Origin: Bin5 sp965220715
Lineage (GTDB): Bacteria; Chloroflexota; Anaerolineae; Caldilineales; Caldilineaceae
Direction: 5' to 3'
Length of the DNA: 64,000 nt
Assembly (NCBI GenBank): GCA_965220715.1
Contig: OZ244843.1
Location: forward strand, 1,116,001-1,180,000
Positions 1 through 8,552 of the stretch are shown here, piece by piece. The notes beneath the pieces are model-generated. The model searched no databases. It saw only the letters and a program-made list of their open reading frames with translations, and was not told the origin of the DNA. Position numbers and translations under genes: made by a program. Position 1 is the first letter of the stretch. Each line of letters begins with the position of its first letter.

Positions 1-1
1 C

Positions 2-574
2 GCCCACGTGCGGGCCACCGACATCACCCCGCAGATGTTGACCGTCGCCCGCGAGCAGGCCGCGACGCGCGGCATCAACAACGTGACCGTCGAGCACGCC
101 GACGCCGACAACCTGCCCTATCCGGACGGCCGGTTCGATCTGCTGACCTGCCGTATCGCCCCCCATCACTTCCCCGATATCGGCGCTTTCCTGCGTGAGT
201 CGGTGCGCGTGCTGCGCGCCGGCGGCATTCTGGCTGTGGTGGATAACGTCGTGCCGGCCGGGGTCGCGGGCGATTTTGTCAACGCCTTCGAGAAACTGCG
301 TGATCCCAGCCACGGGCGCTGCCTCAGCGTGGAGGAGTGGCTGGACGGCTACTCGCAGGCCGGCCTGGAACTGACCCAGCAAGAAATCCTCGAAAAACAG
401 ATGGTCTTCGAAGATTGGGCCGCGCGCCACGATCCGGTGATGCAGTCCTATCTGCGGGCACTGCTCTGGCACGGCCCACCCGAGACGCACCAGTTCTTCC
501 ATCCCCGCAGCGAGGACGGCCGCACGCTCTTTCACCTGCTCGAGGGGCTGTTCATCGGGCGCAAACAGGACTAA
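2..574 (+). CDS. Class I SAM-dependent methyltransferase, 5'-truncated
   Basis: The gene enters from the left edge, so its true start and the glycine-rich SAM motif I are missing. The remaining 190 or so residues contain the later part of a Methyltransf_11 (UbiE/MenG-like) Rossmann fold: an acidic ribose-binding position in ATDITPQML, the DADNLPYPDGRFDLL segment (motifs II and III), and VRVLRAGGILAVVDNV (post-motif region). The C-terminal half, rich in Trp and acidic residues, is common in bacterial small-molecule methyltransferases of this type. The methyl acceptor cannot be told. It ends in TAA and is followed by a minus-strand small gene, so it is the last gene of its unit. The class is sure; the substrate is unknown. 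Confidence 0.85.
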   Translation, partial: AHVRATDITPQMLTVAREQAATRGINNVTVEHADADNLPYPDGRFDLLTCRIAPHHFPDIGAFLRESVRVLRAGGILAVVDNVVPAGVAGDFVNAFEKLRDPSHGRCLSVEEWLDGYSQAGLELTQQEILEKQMVFEDWAARHDPVMQSYLRALLWHGPPETHQFFHPRSEDGRTLFHLLEGLFIGRKQD

Positions 575-659
575 ACGGCAGGAGCCGGTCTGGCGAGGAG
601 AGAGAAGGCATATCCCGCTCTCTGCACTTTTCTCTCTCCGCGGTTTCCACCCCTTCCCA

Positions 660-899
660 CTACTTACCCAAAAATCGAATGAGAGGGTCAATAAGCCAAC
701 GCTGTGACGCTGCGCTGAGAAGGATAAGGGCGACGGAAGATACCCAGAATTGGAAAATCAGTAAGGATATCCACAAGAAGACAGAGTGCCACCCGAATTC
801 GTGGGAAATGAAGTACCACTCAAACTTGAAGATGAGAATGGCGCTGATCAGCGTGACCCCTGCCATCGCGCCGATTGATCGTGTATCGAATCTATCCAT
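660..899 (-). CDS. Small hypothetical membrane protein (79 aa)
   Basis: I do not recognise the family. The product has two hydrophobic stretches, about residues 12-30 (around VTLISAILIFKFEWYFI) and 41-62 (VFLWISLLIFQFWVSSVALILL), with short charged ends, as expected for a two-helix inner-membrane protein. The ATG is preceded by a purine-rich GGGAGAGGCGGATAAG leader, a usable ribosome-binding site. It lies on the same strand as the frameshifted small membrane gene just upstream, and the two may form a pair. Coding status rests on the hydrophobic pattern and the leader only. Confidence 0.55.
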   Translation of the reverse strand: MDRFDTRSIGAMAGVTLISAILIFKFEWYFISHEFGWHSVFLWISLLIFQFWVSSVALILLSAASQRWLIDPLIRFLGK

Positions 900-1058
900 C
901 TTATCCGCCTCTCCCTTTCACGCCAGACCTGCTACGGAACGTTGAAAAGAGGAAGGCATCGTGGCCGGTCGGACGATACCGTTTACTGCGATTCGGTGTT
1001 CGATGCATCGTCTGAGCCGAAAAGCGATTCTCCGAATCAGAATCTTACCCCTTCCTGC

Positions 1059-1317
1059 TTACATTCCCCATGTAGACGGCTGACCATCACTCACGCTTTT
1101 CTGTGCGCTTCGACGCTTAATTTTGAATGGGCCGAAACGAACTACACCAATCGTGACACCTGTCCACCAGAGGAGTAGAAACGCCAGCAAACCCCCCCGG
1201 CCAAAGTGGAAACAGATCGGGAAAATGACCACTGAGCATGTAGAGAACGCCAACAGTTAGTGTACCGCCCAAACCCATAGCCAGAATCGAAAATACTTGG
1301 GGCCGGTATTTCTTCAT
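1059..1317 (-). pseudogene. Small two-helix membrane protein, frameshifted at a G7 run
   Basis: The reading frame starts at an ATG (complement of 1315-1317) with a good site (GGCGGAGCGCT) five bases upstream. It encodes MKKYRPQVFSILAMGLGG and a first membrane helix (TLTVGVLYMLSG). At the seven-C run at 1192-1198 (G7 on the coding strand) the frame changes. Removing one G joins PLWPGG to LLAFLLLWWTGVTIGVV, a second membrane helix, then a basic tail and a stop at 1059. Joined, the product would be about 85 residues with two helices, like its downstream neighbour. Without the correction the first frame ends in a non-membrane tail. Either this is a homopolymer sequencing error or a real indel. 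Confidence 0.5.
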
Positions 1318-1626
1318 AGCGCTCCGCCCTGCTTTTTTGCAAGACTTCAACGGTAGCTGAACCCTTCCCAAAAGCCGCCAATCGGTTGTGGGCACAGATG
1401 TCATGATAGCCGAACACTCTTATCCACCACGAGCAAAAGAATCACACATGGCCCTGCCCGGCCCGGCTCAATCTGACGCCCTTTCCTTGCCCATTCCCCT
1501 GTTATGCAGTAGGCTTACCCTAACTCAATAAATAAATTTGGCTGTTTGCGCTGCTGGGTCAGAACGCGCCTCCGCTGTGCAAACAGGCACATAGTTGAAA
1601 GCATCTCCCGAACCGAAGGAATCTAC
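1318..1626. other. Intergenic, divergent promoter region
   Basis: This gap of about 300 bases separates the minus-strand small membrane gene from the plus-strand phosphomutase. It has an AT-rich patch around 1525-1545 that may hold a promoter for the phosphomutase, but I cannot pick a convincing -35/-10 pair. No RNA gene is seen. Confidence 0.4.
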
Positions 1627-3087
1627 ATGACGAACCAGCGCTCATATAACGAAGTGGTAGCGCATTCAACAATACGCTTTGGCACTGATGGCTGGCGCGG
1701 ACGCATGGCCGATGACTACACCTTTGCCAATGTGCGCCGCTGTGCCCAAGGCTTTGCCAACTGGCTGTTGGACGGGGGCGATGCCTCCCAAACGGTCGTC
1801 GTCGGTCACGATAAGCGCTTTCAGGGTGAGTATTTCGCTGCGGCGGTGGCAGAGGTGCTGGCTGGCAACGGCCTGCAGGTCCTGCTGATCGACGGGGCCG
1901 CGCCCACTCCGGTAATCAGCTTCGCCGCCGTCGATAACAACGCCGTAGGCGCTGTAAACATCACCGCCAGCCACAATCCGCCCGAGGACAATGGCTTCAA
2001 AGTGCGGGACGCCAGCGGCGGCGCGGTGCCGCCGGATGGATTGGCCGCAATCGAAGCCCGCATCCCCGATACGAAAGGGGTCCGCCGCACGCCTCTGGAC
2101 GCGGCCCTGGCCGACGGCACGGTGCGGTATCTCCAGCCGCAGGCCTCCTATCTGGCCCATCTGACCGGCCTGATCGACGTGACTCGCATCCGCGACGCCG
2201 GCCTCAAGATCGTCGTTGACAGCATGTGGGGCAACGGCGCCGGCTGGTTGACCGAAATCCTCGGCGGAGGCAAAACGGAAGTCATCGAAATCCACGCGCA
2301 GCGCAACCCGATCTTTCCAGAAATGGCCCGTCCCGAGCCGATCCCCCCCAATGTGGACGCCGGCCTGGCCGTCGCCCGCTCCGTCGAAGCCGACTGCCTC
2401 TGTATTCTCGACGGTGACGCAGACCGCTGCGGTTTCGGCGACGAGAACGGCCAGTTCGTCGACCAACTGCGCGTCTACGGGCTGCTCGCCTACTATCTGC
2501 TCGAGGTGCGCGGCGAACGCGGCGCGATTGTCAAGACCCTCAGCACGACCTCGATGCTCGATAAGCTGTGCGCGGCCTACGACGTGCCCCTGGTGGAGAC
2601 CGGCGTCGGTTTCAAATACGTGGCGCCGGCGATGGTGGAGAACAACGCGCTCATCGGCGGCGAGGAGAGTGGCGGCTACGCCTTCCGCGACCACGTGCCG
2701 GAGCGCGACGGCATTCTGTCCAATCTCTGTCTGCTGGACCTGATGGTGCGCACCGGCAAGAGGCCGACCGAACTGCTTCAACTACTCTTCGAGAAGGTCG
2801 GCGAGCACTTCTACGACCGGATCGACATCCGTCTGACCGGCGCCGAAATGAAGGCCGCTGCCCAACAAAGACTCGACAGCGTCGATATCAGCGGGCGTGC
2901 CCTGGGCGGCATCGCCATCACCGAACGCATCACCATCGACGGCTACAAATTCCTGATGGAGGATGGGGGCTGGCTGCTGGTGCGCTTCTCCGGCACCGAG
3001 CCGCTGATCCGGATCTACACCGAGACGACCCGCAAGGAGAAGGTGGCGGCGATCCTTGCCGATGGCCAAAAACTGGCGGGTCTGTAG
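1627..3087 (+). CDS. Phosphoglucomutase/phosphomannomutase family protein
   Basis: It interconverts hexose 1- and 6-phosphates in the cytoplasm, supplying sugar nucleotides for glycans or entering glycolysis. All four alpha-D-phosphohexomutase signatures are visible in the 486-residue product: the active serine loop TASHNPP (Ser115), the Mg-binding DGDADR (262-267), the sugar-binding GEESGG (345-350) and the C-terminal phosphate loop RFSGTEPLIRIY. Length is normal for the family. I chose the ATG at 1627 because GAAGGA sits about eight bases upstream and the family begins near the IRFGTDGWRG motif. The longer in-frame extension to 1546 has no homologous look. Glucose versus mannose specificity cannot be read from the motifs alone. 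Confidence 0.95.
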   Translation: MTNQRSYNEVVAHSTIRFGTDGWRGRMADDYTFANVRRCAQGFANWLLDGGDASQTVVVGHDKRFQGEYFAAAVAEVLAGNGLQVLLIDGAAPTPVISFAAVDNNAVGAVNITASHNPPEDNGFKVRDASGGAVPPDGLAAIEARIPDTKGVRRTPLDAALADGTVRYLQPQASYLAHLTGLIDVTRIRDAGLKIVVDSMWGNGAGWLTEILGGGKTEVIEIHAQRNPIFPEMARPEPIPPNVDAGLAVARSVEADCLCILDGDADRCGFGDENGQFVDQLRVYGLLAYYLLEVRGERGAIVKTLSTTSMLDKLCAAYDVPLVETGVGFKYVAPAMVENNALIGGEESGGYAFRDHVPERDGILSNLCLLDLMVRTGKRPTELLQLLFEKVGEHFYDRIDIRLTGAEMKAAAQQRLDSVDISGRALGGIAITERITIDGYKFLMEDGGWLLVRFSGTEPLIRIYTETTRKEKVAAILADGQKLAGL

Positions 3088-3147
3088 GAGCGAGAACGCC
3101 TCCCAATCTCCCCTTCTGGCAGCTCGCCTTTCTGAAGTCTGACGCGC

Positions 3148-3176
3148 TTTCGTACAGCGGCACTATGTGATAAAAT
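3148..3176 (+). promoter_or_regulatory. Candidate sigma-70 promoter for tatD
   Basis: A TAAAAT -10 hexamer at 3171-3176 lies 17 bases after a weak TTTCGT -35. This would place transcription start about 95 bases before the tatD ATG. The -35 match is poor, so this is tentative. Confidence 0.3.
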
Positions 3177-3275
3177 TAACAAACAACGTATGTCAGAAAA
3201 AAGTTGAATGCACCTCCGCTTGAAAGAGACGCGAAATCCGATCCGATGCGCTACCACTTCCTTATTTGAGCGCAA

Positions 3276-4139
3276 ATGACTGTTCCGACGCTGGTCGACA
3301 GCCACTGCCATCTGGACATGGAGCAGTTCGATGCGGACCGGGCCGCCGTGCTGGAACGGGCCCAAGCGCACGGTGTGTGCATGATCGTCAACCCCGGCAT
3401 CGATCTGGTCCACTGCCGGCAGGCCATATCCCTGGCCGACCTGCATTCGCAGGTGTACGCTGCGGTGGGTATCCATCCCAACAGCAGCGCTGATTTCAGT
3501 GCACAGACGCTGACACAGTTGTCCGCGCTGGCCGAGCATCCCAAGGTAGTCGCCATCGGAGAAATCGGGTTGGATTATCACTGGGGGACTGTCTCCCGCC
3601 AAAAACAGGCGCAGGCATTCCGGGCGCAGCTTGACCTGGCCGCCGAACTGGGACTGCCGGTAATCATCCATAACCGGGAGGCGTCGACCGATCTGACGCA
3701 GATCCTGGACGAATGGGCGGCCAGCGCACCAACCCGTAACTCGCCCCTGGCCCCGCGCTCCTTTTGGGGCGTATTGCACGCATTCTCAGGCGATGCCGCG
3801 CTGGCCCAAGCAGCGCACAGTTGGAATTTCGCCCTCGGCCTGGGCGGGCCAGTCACTTTCAAGAACGCCCGGACCTTGCATAGTATGGCGCCGCAACTGT
3901 GCCTCGACCGCCTGATGCTCGAAACGGACGCCCCCTGGCTGACGCCGCATCCACTGCGCGGGAAGCGCAACGAACCGGCCTATGTGGCTCTGGTGGCCGC
4001 GCGGCTGGCCGAACTTCTGGCTGTGCCAGTAGAGGAGATAGCTGCCCGCACGACCGCTGTGGCCCGCTCGATTTTTGCACCGCTGGCTGGTGACCGGCAG
4101 CCCGAAACAGTTACGATGACTGCCGGCTGTCCACCGTAG
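3276..4139 (+). CDS. tatD: TatD family metal-dependent hydrolase (DNase)
   Basis: TatD proteins are TIM-barrel amidohydrolase-superfamily nucleases with 3'-5' exonuclease activity, linked to DNA repair and turnover. The 287-residue product opens with the metal-binding HxH motif in DSHCHLD (His10, His12). It continues with GEIGLDYHWG carrying the bridging Glu, IIHNREA with a metal His, LHAFSG, and LETDAPWLTP with the catalytic Asp. Order and spacing are standard. One segment before LHAFSG (around ASAPTRNSPLAPRSFWG) is longer than in most homologues. The gene precedes the polyprenyl synthase by about 65 bases and may be co-transcribed with it. Confidence 0.93.
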   Translation: MTVPTLVDSHCHLDMEQFDADRAAVLERAQAHGVCMIVNPGIDLVHCRQAISLADLHSQVYAAVGIHPNSSADFSAQTLTQLSALAEHPKVVAIGEIGLDYHWGTVSRQKQAQAFRAQLDLAAELGLPVIIHNREASTDLTQILDEWAASAPTRNSPLAPRSFWGVLHAFSGDAALAQAAHSWNFALGLGGPVTFKNARTLHSMAPQLCLDRLMLETDAPWLTPHPLRGKRNEPAYVALVAARLAELLAVPVEEIAARTTAVARSIFAPLAGDRQPETVTMTAGCPP

Positions 4140-4204
4140 TTCGCCGCACTGCTGGAGTAAGCTGCCTGCGGACCGCCATTTGAACGCTTTGTGACGGGTT
4201 TTTC

Positions 4205-5416
4205 ATGGTTGACCAGGTTCAAGTCGAACAGCTCACCGATACGGAAGCGAGACCCTTGGCGCAGGATACGCCGCAGATGATGCCGCGCTCGCGTACACTC
4301 GGCGCGCGCGAAGCATTGGTGCATGATAAATTCCGCCGCGCGTTGCTGACGCCGCAGGACGCGTCGGCGCTGCTGACTCCGGTGCGCGCGACGCTCGAGC
4401 AGGTCGAAGAGAAAATGAAGAGCGTTGACGCCGACGTGTTCGCGCCCCTGGCCAACGCCTTTCTTGAACTGATCGGCCAGGGCGGCAAACGGCTGCGGCC
4501 GGCGCTGGCGCTCTTGGCCGCAGGGCTGCAAGATGGTCGCCCTGAGCCCAACAGCCCCCGCCCCAATGCAGACGGGGCAACTGCTTCCCCGGGTGGGGAA
4601 TTTAACCCGCATACGCTCATCGCCCTGGCCGCCGCGGTGGAGATGCTGCACACCGCCACGCTCGTCCACGATGATGTCATCGACGGCTCGCTTTTGCGAC
4701 GTGACGCACCCACGCTCAACGCCTCGTGGGGCGCGGGGGCAACAGTTCTTGCCGGTGACTATATGTTCGCCCGCTCCGCCCAGTTCGCCGCCGAAACCGG
4801 CAATGTGCGCGTCATTACCATCTTCAGCGATACCCTGCGCGTGATCGTCGATGGCGAAATGCGTCAACTCTCCGATCGCAACGATTTTAACCAGGATCGC
4901 CAAGCCTACTACCAACGCATCTATGCCAAGACGGCCAGCCTCTATAGCGCTGCTACCGAAGCGGCCGCAGTTCTGATCGGCCTGCCACCGGATCGTGTTC
5001 AGGCGCTTAAATCTTTCGGTTATCAGTTCGGGATGGCCTTCCAGATCGTGGATGACATCCTCGATTTCGTCGGCACCGACGCCACCCTTGGCAAGCCGGT
5101 GGGAAGCGACCTGCGCCAGGGTACTCTGACATTGCCGTTTCTCTACTACCTGCGCCAACTGCCCCAGCCGCAGAAACTGGTGAGCCGGTTACTCCAGGCC
5201 AGGGAGCGTGCCGATGCGGGCGACCCCCGCATCCTGTCCGCAACCGTTCAGGAGATCGTTCAGGCCGTGCGCGCCAGCGGCGCAATCGAGGCCGCCCATC
5301 AGGAAGCGCTCGGCTTTCTTGACCACGCGGTTCACGACCTGGCTCCTTTCAATGACAACCTCTGCCAGCGTTCGCTTCTGGGCCTCTGCGCCTTTGTCGT
5401 GCAGCGCCGCAGCTGA
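4205..5416 (+). CDS. Polyprenyl diphosphate synthase (trans-isoprenyl type)
   Basis: It condenses isopentenyl diphosphate onto an allylic primer to build the C30-C50 tails of quinones or carrier lipids. The 403-residue protein has the GKRLRP motif (94-99), the first aspartate-rich motif DDVID (156-160) with the following RRDAPTLN, and the second one DDILD (283-287). Two features are odd. About 45 extra N-terminal residues precede the fold. A Pro/Asn/Gly-rich insertion at about 110-135, between helices, is absent from typical family members and makes the protein 50-80 residues longer than usual. Chain length cannot be predicted with confidence. Quinone side-chain synthesis (menaquinone or ubiquinone) is the likeliest role. 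Confidence 0.92.
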   Translation: MVDQVQVEQLTDTEARPLAQDTPQMMPRSRTLGAREALVHDKFRRALLTPQDASALLTPVRATLEQVEEKMKSVDADVFAPLANAFLELIGQGGKRLRPALALLAAGLQDGRPEPNSPRPNADGATASPGGEFNPHTLIALAAAVEMLHTATLVHDDVIDGSLLRRDAPTLNASWGAGATVLAGDYMFARSAQFAAETGNVRVITIFSDTLRVIVDGEMRQLSDRNDFNQDRQAYYQRIYAKTASLYSAATEAAAVLIGLPPDRVQALKSFGYQFGMAFQIVDDILDFVGTDATLGKPVGSDLRQGTLTLPFLYYLRQLPQPQKLVSRLLQARERADAGDPRILSATVQEIVQAVRASGAIEAAHQEALGFLDHAVHDLAPFNDNLCQRSLLGLCAFVVQRRS

Positions 5417-5489
5417 ATCGAAGCGGCCAGCGGTCAGAGATCAGCGTGAACGCCCGCACAACGCCCGGTAACCGGCCCTCTAGCCACCT

Positions 5490-6880
5490 ATGAACGCGAT
5501 GCTTCAACGACTTCGTGGTCGAGCCGACAGCGCCCGCTACACGGCTCAGCATGGGGGCGAAGCCCTCCCGCAAACCGACAGGAGACCGCCGCCGACCGAC
5601 CTGGTGATCGTGATCATCTCCTGGAACGTCTGGGACCATCTGCGCGCCTGCCTTACCTCGATCGAGCAGCAAAGCAAACCGATAGACGAAGGACGCGCAA
5701 AAAAAGAAAAGCGCAAGAACACCTCTTACTCCTCGATTCTGGTGCGCCGTTTCGGACCGCACGACGAGGCCACCCTCCAGGTTGTCGTGCTCGACAATGC
5801 CAGCGAAGACGCCACGGCTTCTCTGTTGCCAAGCCGCTTCCCCTGGGTGCAGACGATCTTCAGCGACGAAAACCTGGGATTCACCGGTGGCAACAACCGG
5901 GCGCTGGAAGCGATGGGGTTTAACCCCCTGCCGCCACAGGACACGGAAGGGGAAACCACCAATCAGCCCGGCGCGTTGCGTCCAACTCCAGAAGTTCGGA
6001 CACCTGGCAGCAATCCGGCAACGGACGCGTCCCCGCGCGCCGACGCGAAGGCGCGTTTCATCTACTTCCTCAACCCCGACACCGAACTCCTGCCCGGCAG
6101 CCTGTGGGCGCTCTACAACGGCATCAACGAAGACGAGACGATCGGGGCGATCGGCCCGCAACTGCGCTACACCGACGGCGCGCTGCAAAGCAATCGCCGG
6201 CGTTTCCCCGGCCCCCTTACCGGCTTCTTTGAGAGCACCTGGCTCGAGCAGATGTGGCCCCGCAACCCATGGACCCGCAGCCGATTGGTCGGCGATCGGC
6301 TCTCGCCTGCGCTACACTGGACGGCGCGCTGCAAAGCAATCGCCGGCGTTTCCCCGGCCCCCTTACCGGCTTCTTTGAGAGCACCTGGCTCGAGCAGATG
6401 TGGCCCCGCAACCCATGGACCCGCAGCTATCACCTCGCCGATTGGTCGGCGGACTCTCGCCAGGATGTCGACTGGCTGGTCGGCGCGGCTCTGCTCGTGC
6501 GGGGGGATGTGTTGGCCGCGCTCGGCGGTTTCGATTCGCAGTTCTTCATGTACAGTGAAGAGACGGACCTCTGCCGTCGCATCAAGCGTGCCGGCTGGCG
6601 CGTGGTCTACGACCCGGCCGCTATCGTCATCCACGCTGAGGGCCGCAGCAGCGGCCAGGTCAGCGCCCAACGTCATATTCTCTTCAACCGCAGCAAGGTG
6701 CGGTACGCCCGCAAATGGCATGGCGCTGTGTGGGCGGCCCTGCTGCGGCACTATCTGCTGGCAGAATTTCGTCTGCAGATAGCAAGCGAATCGGTCAAAG
6801 CGTTGGTCGGCCACAAACGGGAGCTGCGCCGCTCCCGCGTCGCCGCCTACCGCGACGTGCTGAAGAGCGGACTGGAGTAG
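5490..6880 (+). pseudogene. Family 2 glycosyltransferase, disrupted by an internal tandem duplication
   Basis: The 5' part encodes a GT2 (rhamnosyltransferase-like) domain: a beta strand LVIVIISWNVWDHL, the nucleotide-binding VVVLDNASED, NLGFTGGNNRALE and the metal-binding FLNPDTELLPG. The 3' part, in another frame from about 6320, encodes the rest: VDWLVGAALLVRGDVLAALGGFD, MYSEETDLCRRIKRAGW and a C-terminal region ending at 6880. The frames are separated by a 146-base duplication (108 bases identical) whose length is not a multiple of three. Removing it restores a continuous protein of about 414 residues. The GT domain also carries two low-complexity insertions, after IEQQSK and after ALEAMGF. 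It may be a real mutation, a strain variant or an assembly error. Role: glycan or glycolipid synthesis. Confidence 0.85.
6174..6427 (+). repeat. 108-bp direct repeat inside the glycosyltransferase gene
   Basis: Bases 6174-6281 and 6320-6427 are identical over 108 positions with a 146-base offset. The 38 bases between them resemble an imperfect mix of the sequence after copy 2 (CGATTGGTCGGCG is shared) and before copy 1 (CTGCGCTACAC is shared). This is what a tandem duplication with a degraded junction, or a collapsed haplotype junction in assembly, would leave. Confidence 0.9.
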
Positions 6881-6989
6881 GGCGCTTCCCCTCCCCCCAT
6901 TCTTTCTATCCCCCCGTCTCTTCGTGTAAGATGCTGCTGAACGCGCTGCTACTTCAATTTGCCAGCGCAACATACCAGGAGAAACTTCA

Positions 6990-8357
6990 GTGGCCCGATT
7001 TCAAACCAAGCCGATCAGCGGCGCACGCGACTTCCTGCCCCTGGACGTGCTGCGCCGCCAATATGTCATCGGCGTGATCGAACGCGTCTACCAAAGCTAT
7101 GGCTTTGAGCCGCTCGACACACCGGTCATGGAGCGATTGGACACCCTGCTCGGCAAGTACGGCGAAGAGGGCGATCAGCTGATTTTCCGTGTCGCCAAGC
7201 GGGGCGCCAAGCTGCAACGGGCGCTCGCAGAATCCCCAACCGAAGACGATATCGCCGACGCCGGTCTGCGTTACGACCTGACCGTGCCGCTCGCCCGCAT
7301 CGTCGCCGAGTACAGCAATCAACTGCCCCGTTACTTCAAACGCTACCATATCGCGCCCGTCTACCGCGCCGACCGCCCCGCCAAAGGGCGCTTTCGCGAA
7401 TTCTACCAGTGCGACCTGGATGTCGTCGGCTCCTCCAGCCAGCTGGTCGAAGCCGAGGTCCTCAACGCCGGCGCGCAGGTCTTGCAGGAGCTGGGCTTCC
7501 GCGGGCGCGACGAGTCCGGATTCCGTCTGCGCCTGAACCACCGCGGCGTCCTGCGGGCTCTGATGGAGGTGACCGGCGTGCCCGCGGAACTGGAGTCCGA
7601 CGCCCTGGTCGCCGTCGACAAACTGGACAAGATCGGCCTCGACGGCGTCGAAAAGGAGTTGCGCGCACGGGGCCTCGATCAGAAGGCCACGACAGCCCTT
7701 CTGAAACTGATGGCCGCCGCGCCGGAGGATACGGACGCGGCGCTCTGCTGGCTGGAGGAAAGGCTGGCAAGCTCCGCCAACGGCGCGCAGGCACTGGCTG
7801 AACTGAAAAATGTGGTGACGCTGACGCAATCAGGCCCGGCCGGAGACCACATCCACATCGACCCATACCTGGCGCGCGGCCTGAGCTACTACACCGGCCC
7901 AATCTACGAGATCGAATTCCCCATATTGAGCGGCTCCGGCGGCGCCGGTGGACGCTACGACGACCTGATCGGCATGTTCAGCAACCGCTCCATTCCCGCC
8001 TGCGGCTTCAGCCTGGGCCTGGAGCGCATCCTTCTGATCATGGAGGAGCGCGCGCTCTTCCCCCAAAAACTGGCCGGACAACCCCAGGTGCTGATTACCA
8101 ATTTCGACCGCGAGACGCTGGCCGCGAACGTAGAGTTGGCACATGCGCTGCGCGCCGCCGGTCTGCGCGTCGATCTCTACCCGGACATCGACAACCTGGG
8201 GCGGCAGTTCAGATATGCGGCAGATCGCAACATCCCCTTCGCCCTCCTGCTCGGCGGCGACGAGCTTGCGGCCGGCGCCGTCACCGTCAAGAATCTGAAC
8301 AGCGGCGAGCAGGAGTCGGTGGCGCAAGCAAAGGTGGCCGACCACTTGCGCCAGTGA
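6990..8357 (+). CDS. hisS: Histidyl-tRNA synthetase
   Basis: This class II synthetase charges tRNA-His. The 455-residue product starts at GTG (6990) with AGGAGAAA seven bases upstream. Recognisable elements are the N-terminal GARDFLP, motif 1 (TPVMERLDTL), YDLTVPLAR, motif 2 (YRADRPAKGRFREFYQCDLDVVG region), the histidine-specific signatures ARGLSYYTG and SGGAGGRYDDL, motif 3 (CGFSLGLERIL), and the anticodon-binding HGTP domain over the last 95 or so residues. The slightly long linker at about 185-260 fits longer HisS variants. It is essential in most bacteria, so this copy is probably functional. Confidence 0.97.
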   Translation: MARFQTKPISGARDFLPLDVLRRQYVIGVIERVYQSYGFEPLDTPVMERLDTLLGKYGEEGDQLIFRVAKRGAKLQRALAESPTEDDIADAGLRYDLTVPLARIVAEYSNQLPRYFKRYHIAPVYRADRPAKGRFREFYQCDLDVVGSSSQLVEAEVLNAGAQVLQELGFRGRDESGFRLRLNHRGVLRALMEVTGVPAELESDALVAVDKLDKIGLDGVEKELRARGLDQKATTALLKLMAAAPEDTDAALCWLEERLASSANGAQALAELKNVVTLTQSGPAGDHIHIDPYLARGLSYYTGPIYEIEFPILSGSGGAGGRYDDLIGMFSNRSIPACGFSLGLERILLIMEERALFPQKLAGQPQVLITNFDRETLAANVELAHALRAAGLRVDLYPDIDNLGRQFRYAADRNIPFALLLGGDELAAGAVTVKNLNSGEQESVAQAKVADHLRQ

Positions 8358-8440
8358 CGCAATTGGCGCTTGTGAGACATCTTCGGCAACAAGGCCATAA
8401 ACAGGCTCCTGAAGTTTCTCCCGTCTCTCAAAAAACGTGG

Positions 8441-8446
8441 TATAAT
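8441..8446 (+). promoter_or_regulatory. Candidate -10 element for the binding-protein operon
   Basis: A perfect TATAAT, preceded by GTGG, lies 107 bases upstream of the binding-protein ATG. No good -35 is seen 17 bases upstream, so an activator-dependent or extended promoter is possible. The 100-base leader contains no recognised riboswitch. Confidence 0.45.
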
Positions 8447-8552
8447 CGTTCAACAACTTCCCTTTCACGCCAACACCACAATAAAGTTCATGTGCCCCCC
8501 CTTTCTGGACTTGCGGTTGAAAGTATCCATAAACTTCACTGAGGAGAAAACA

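Noticed and set aside
1666..2781. A 371-codon minus-strand frame
   Set aside because: Antisense to the phosphohexomutase, which carries all family motifs.
3980..5158. A 392-codon minus-strand frame
   Set aside because: Antisense to the polyprenyl synthase and end of tatD; no recognisable fold.
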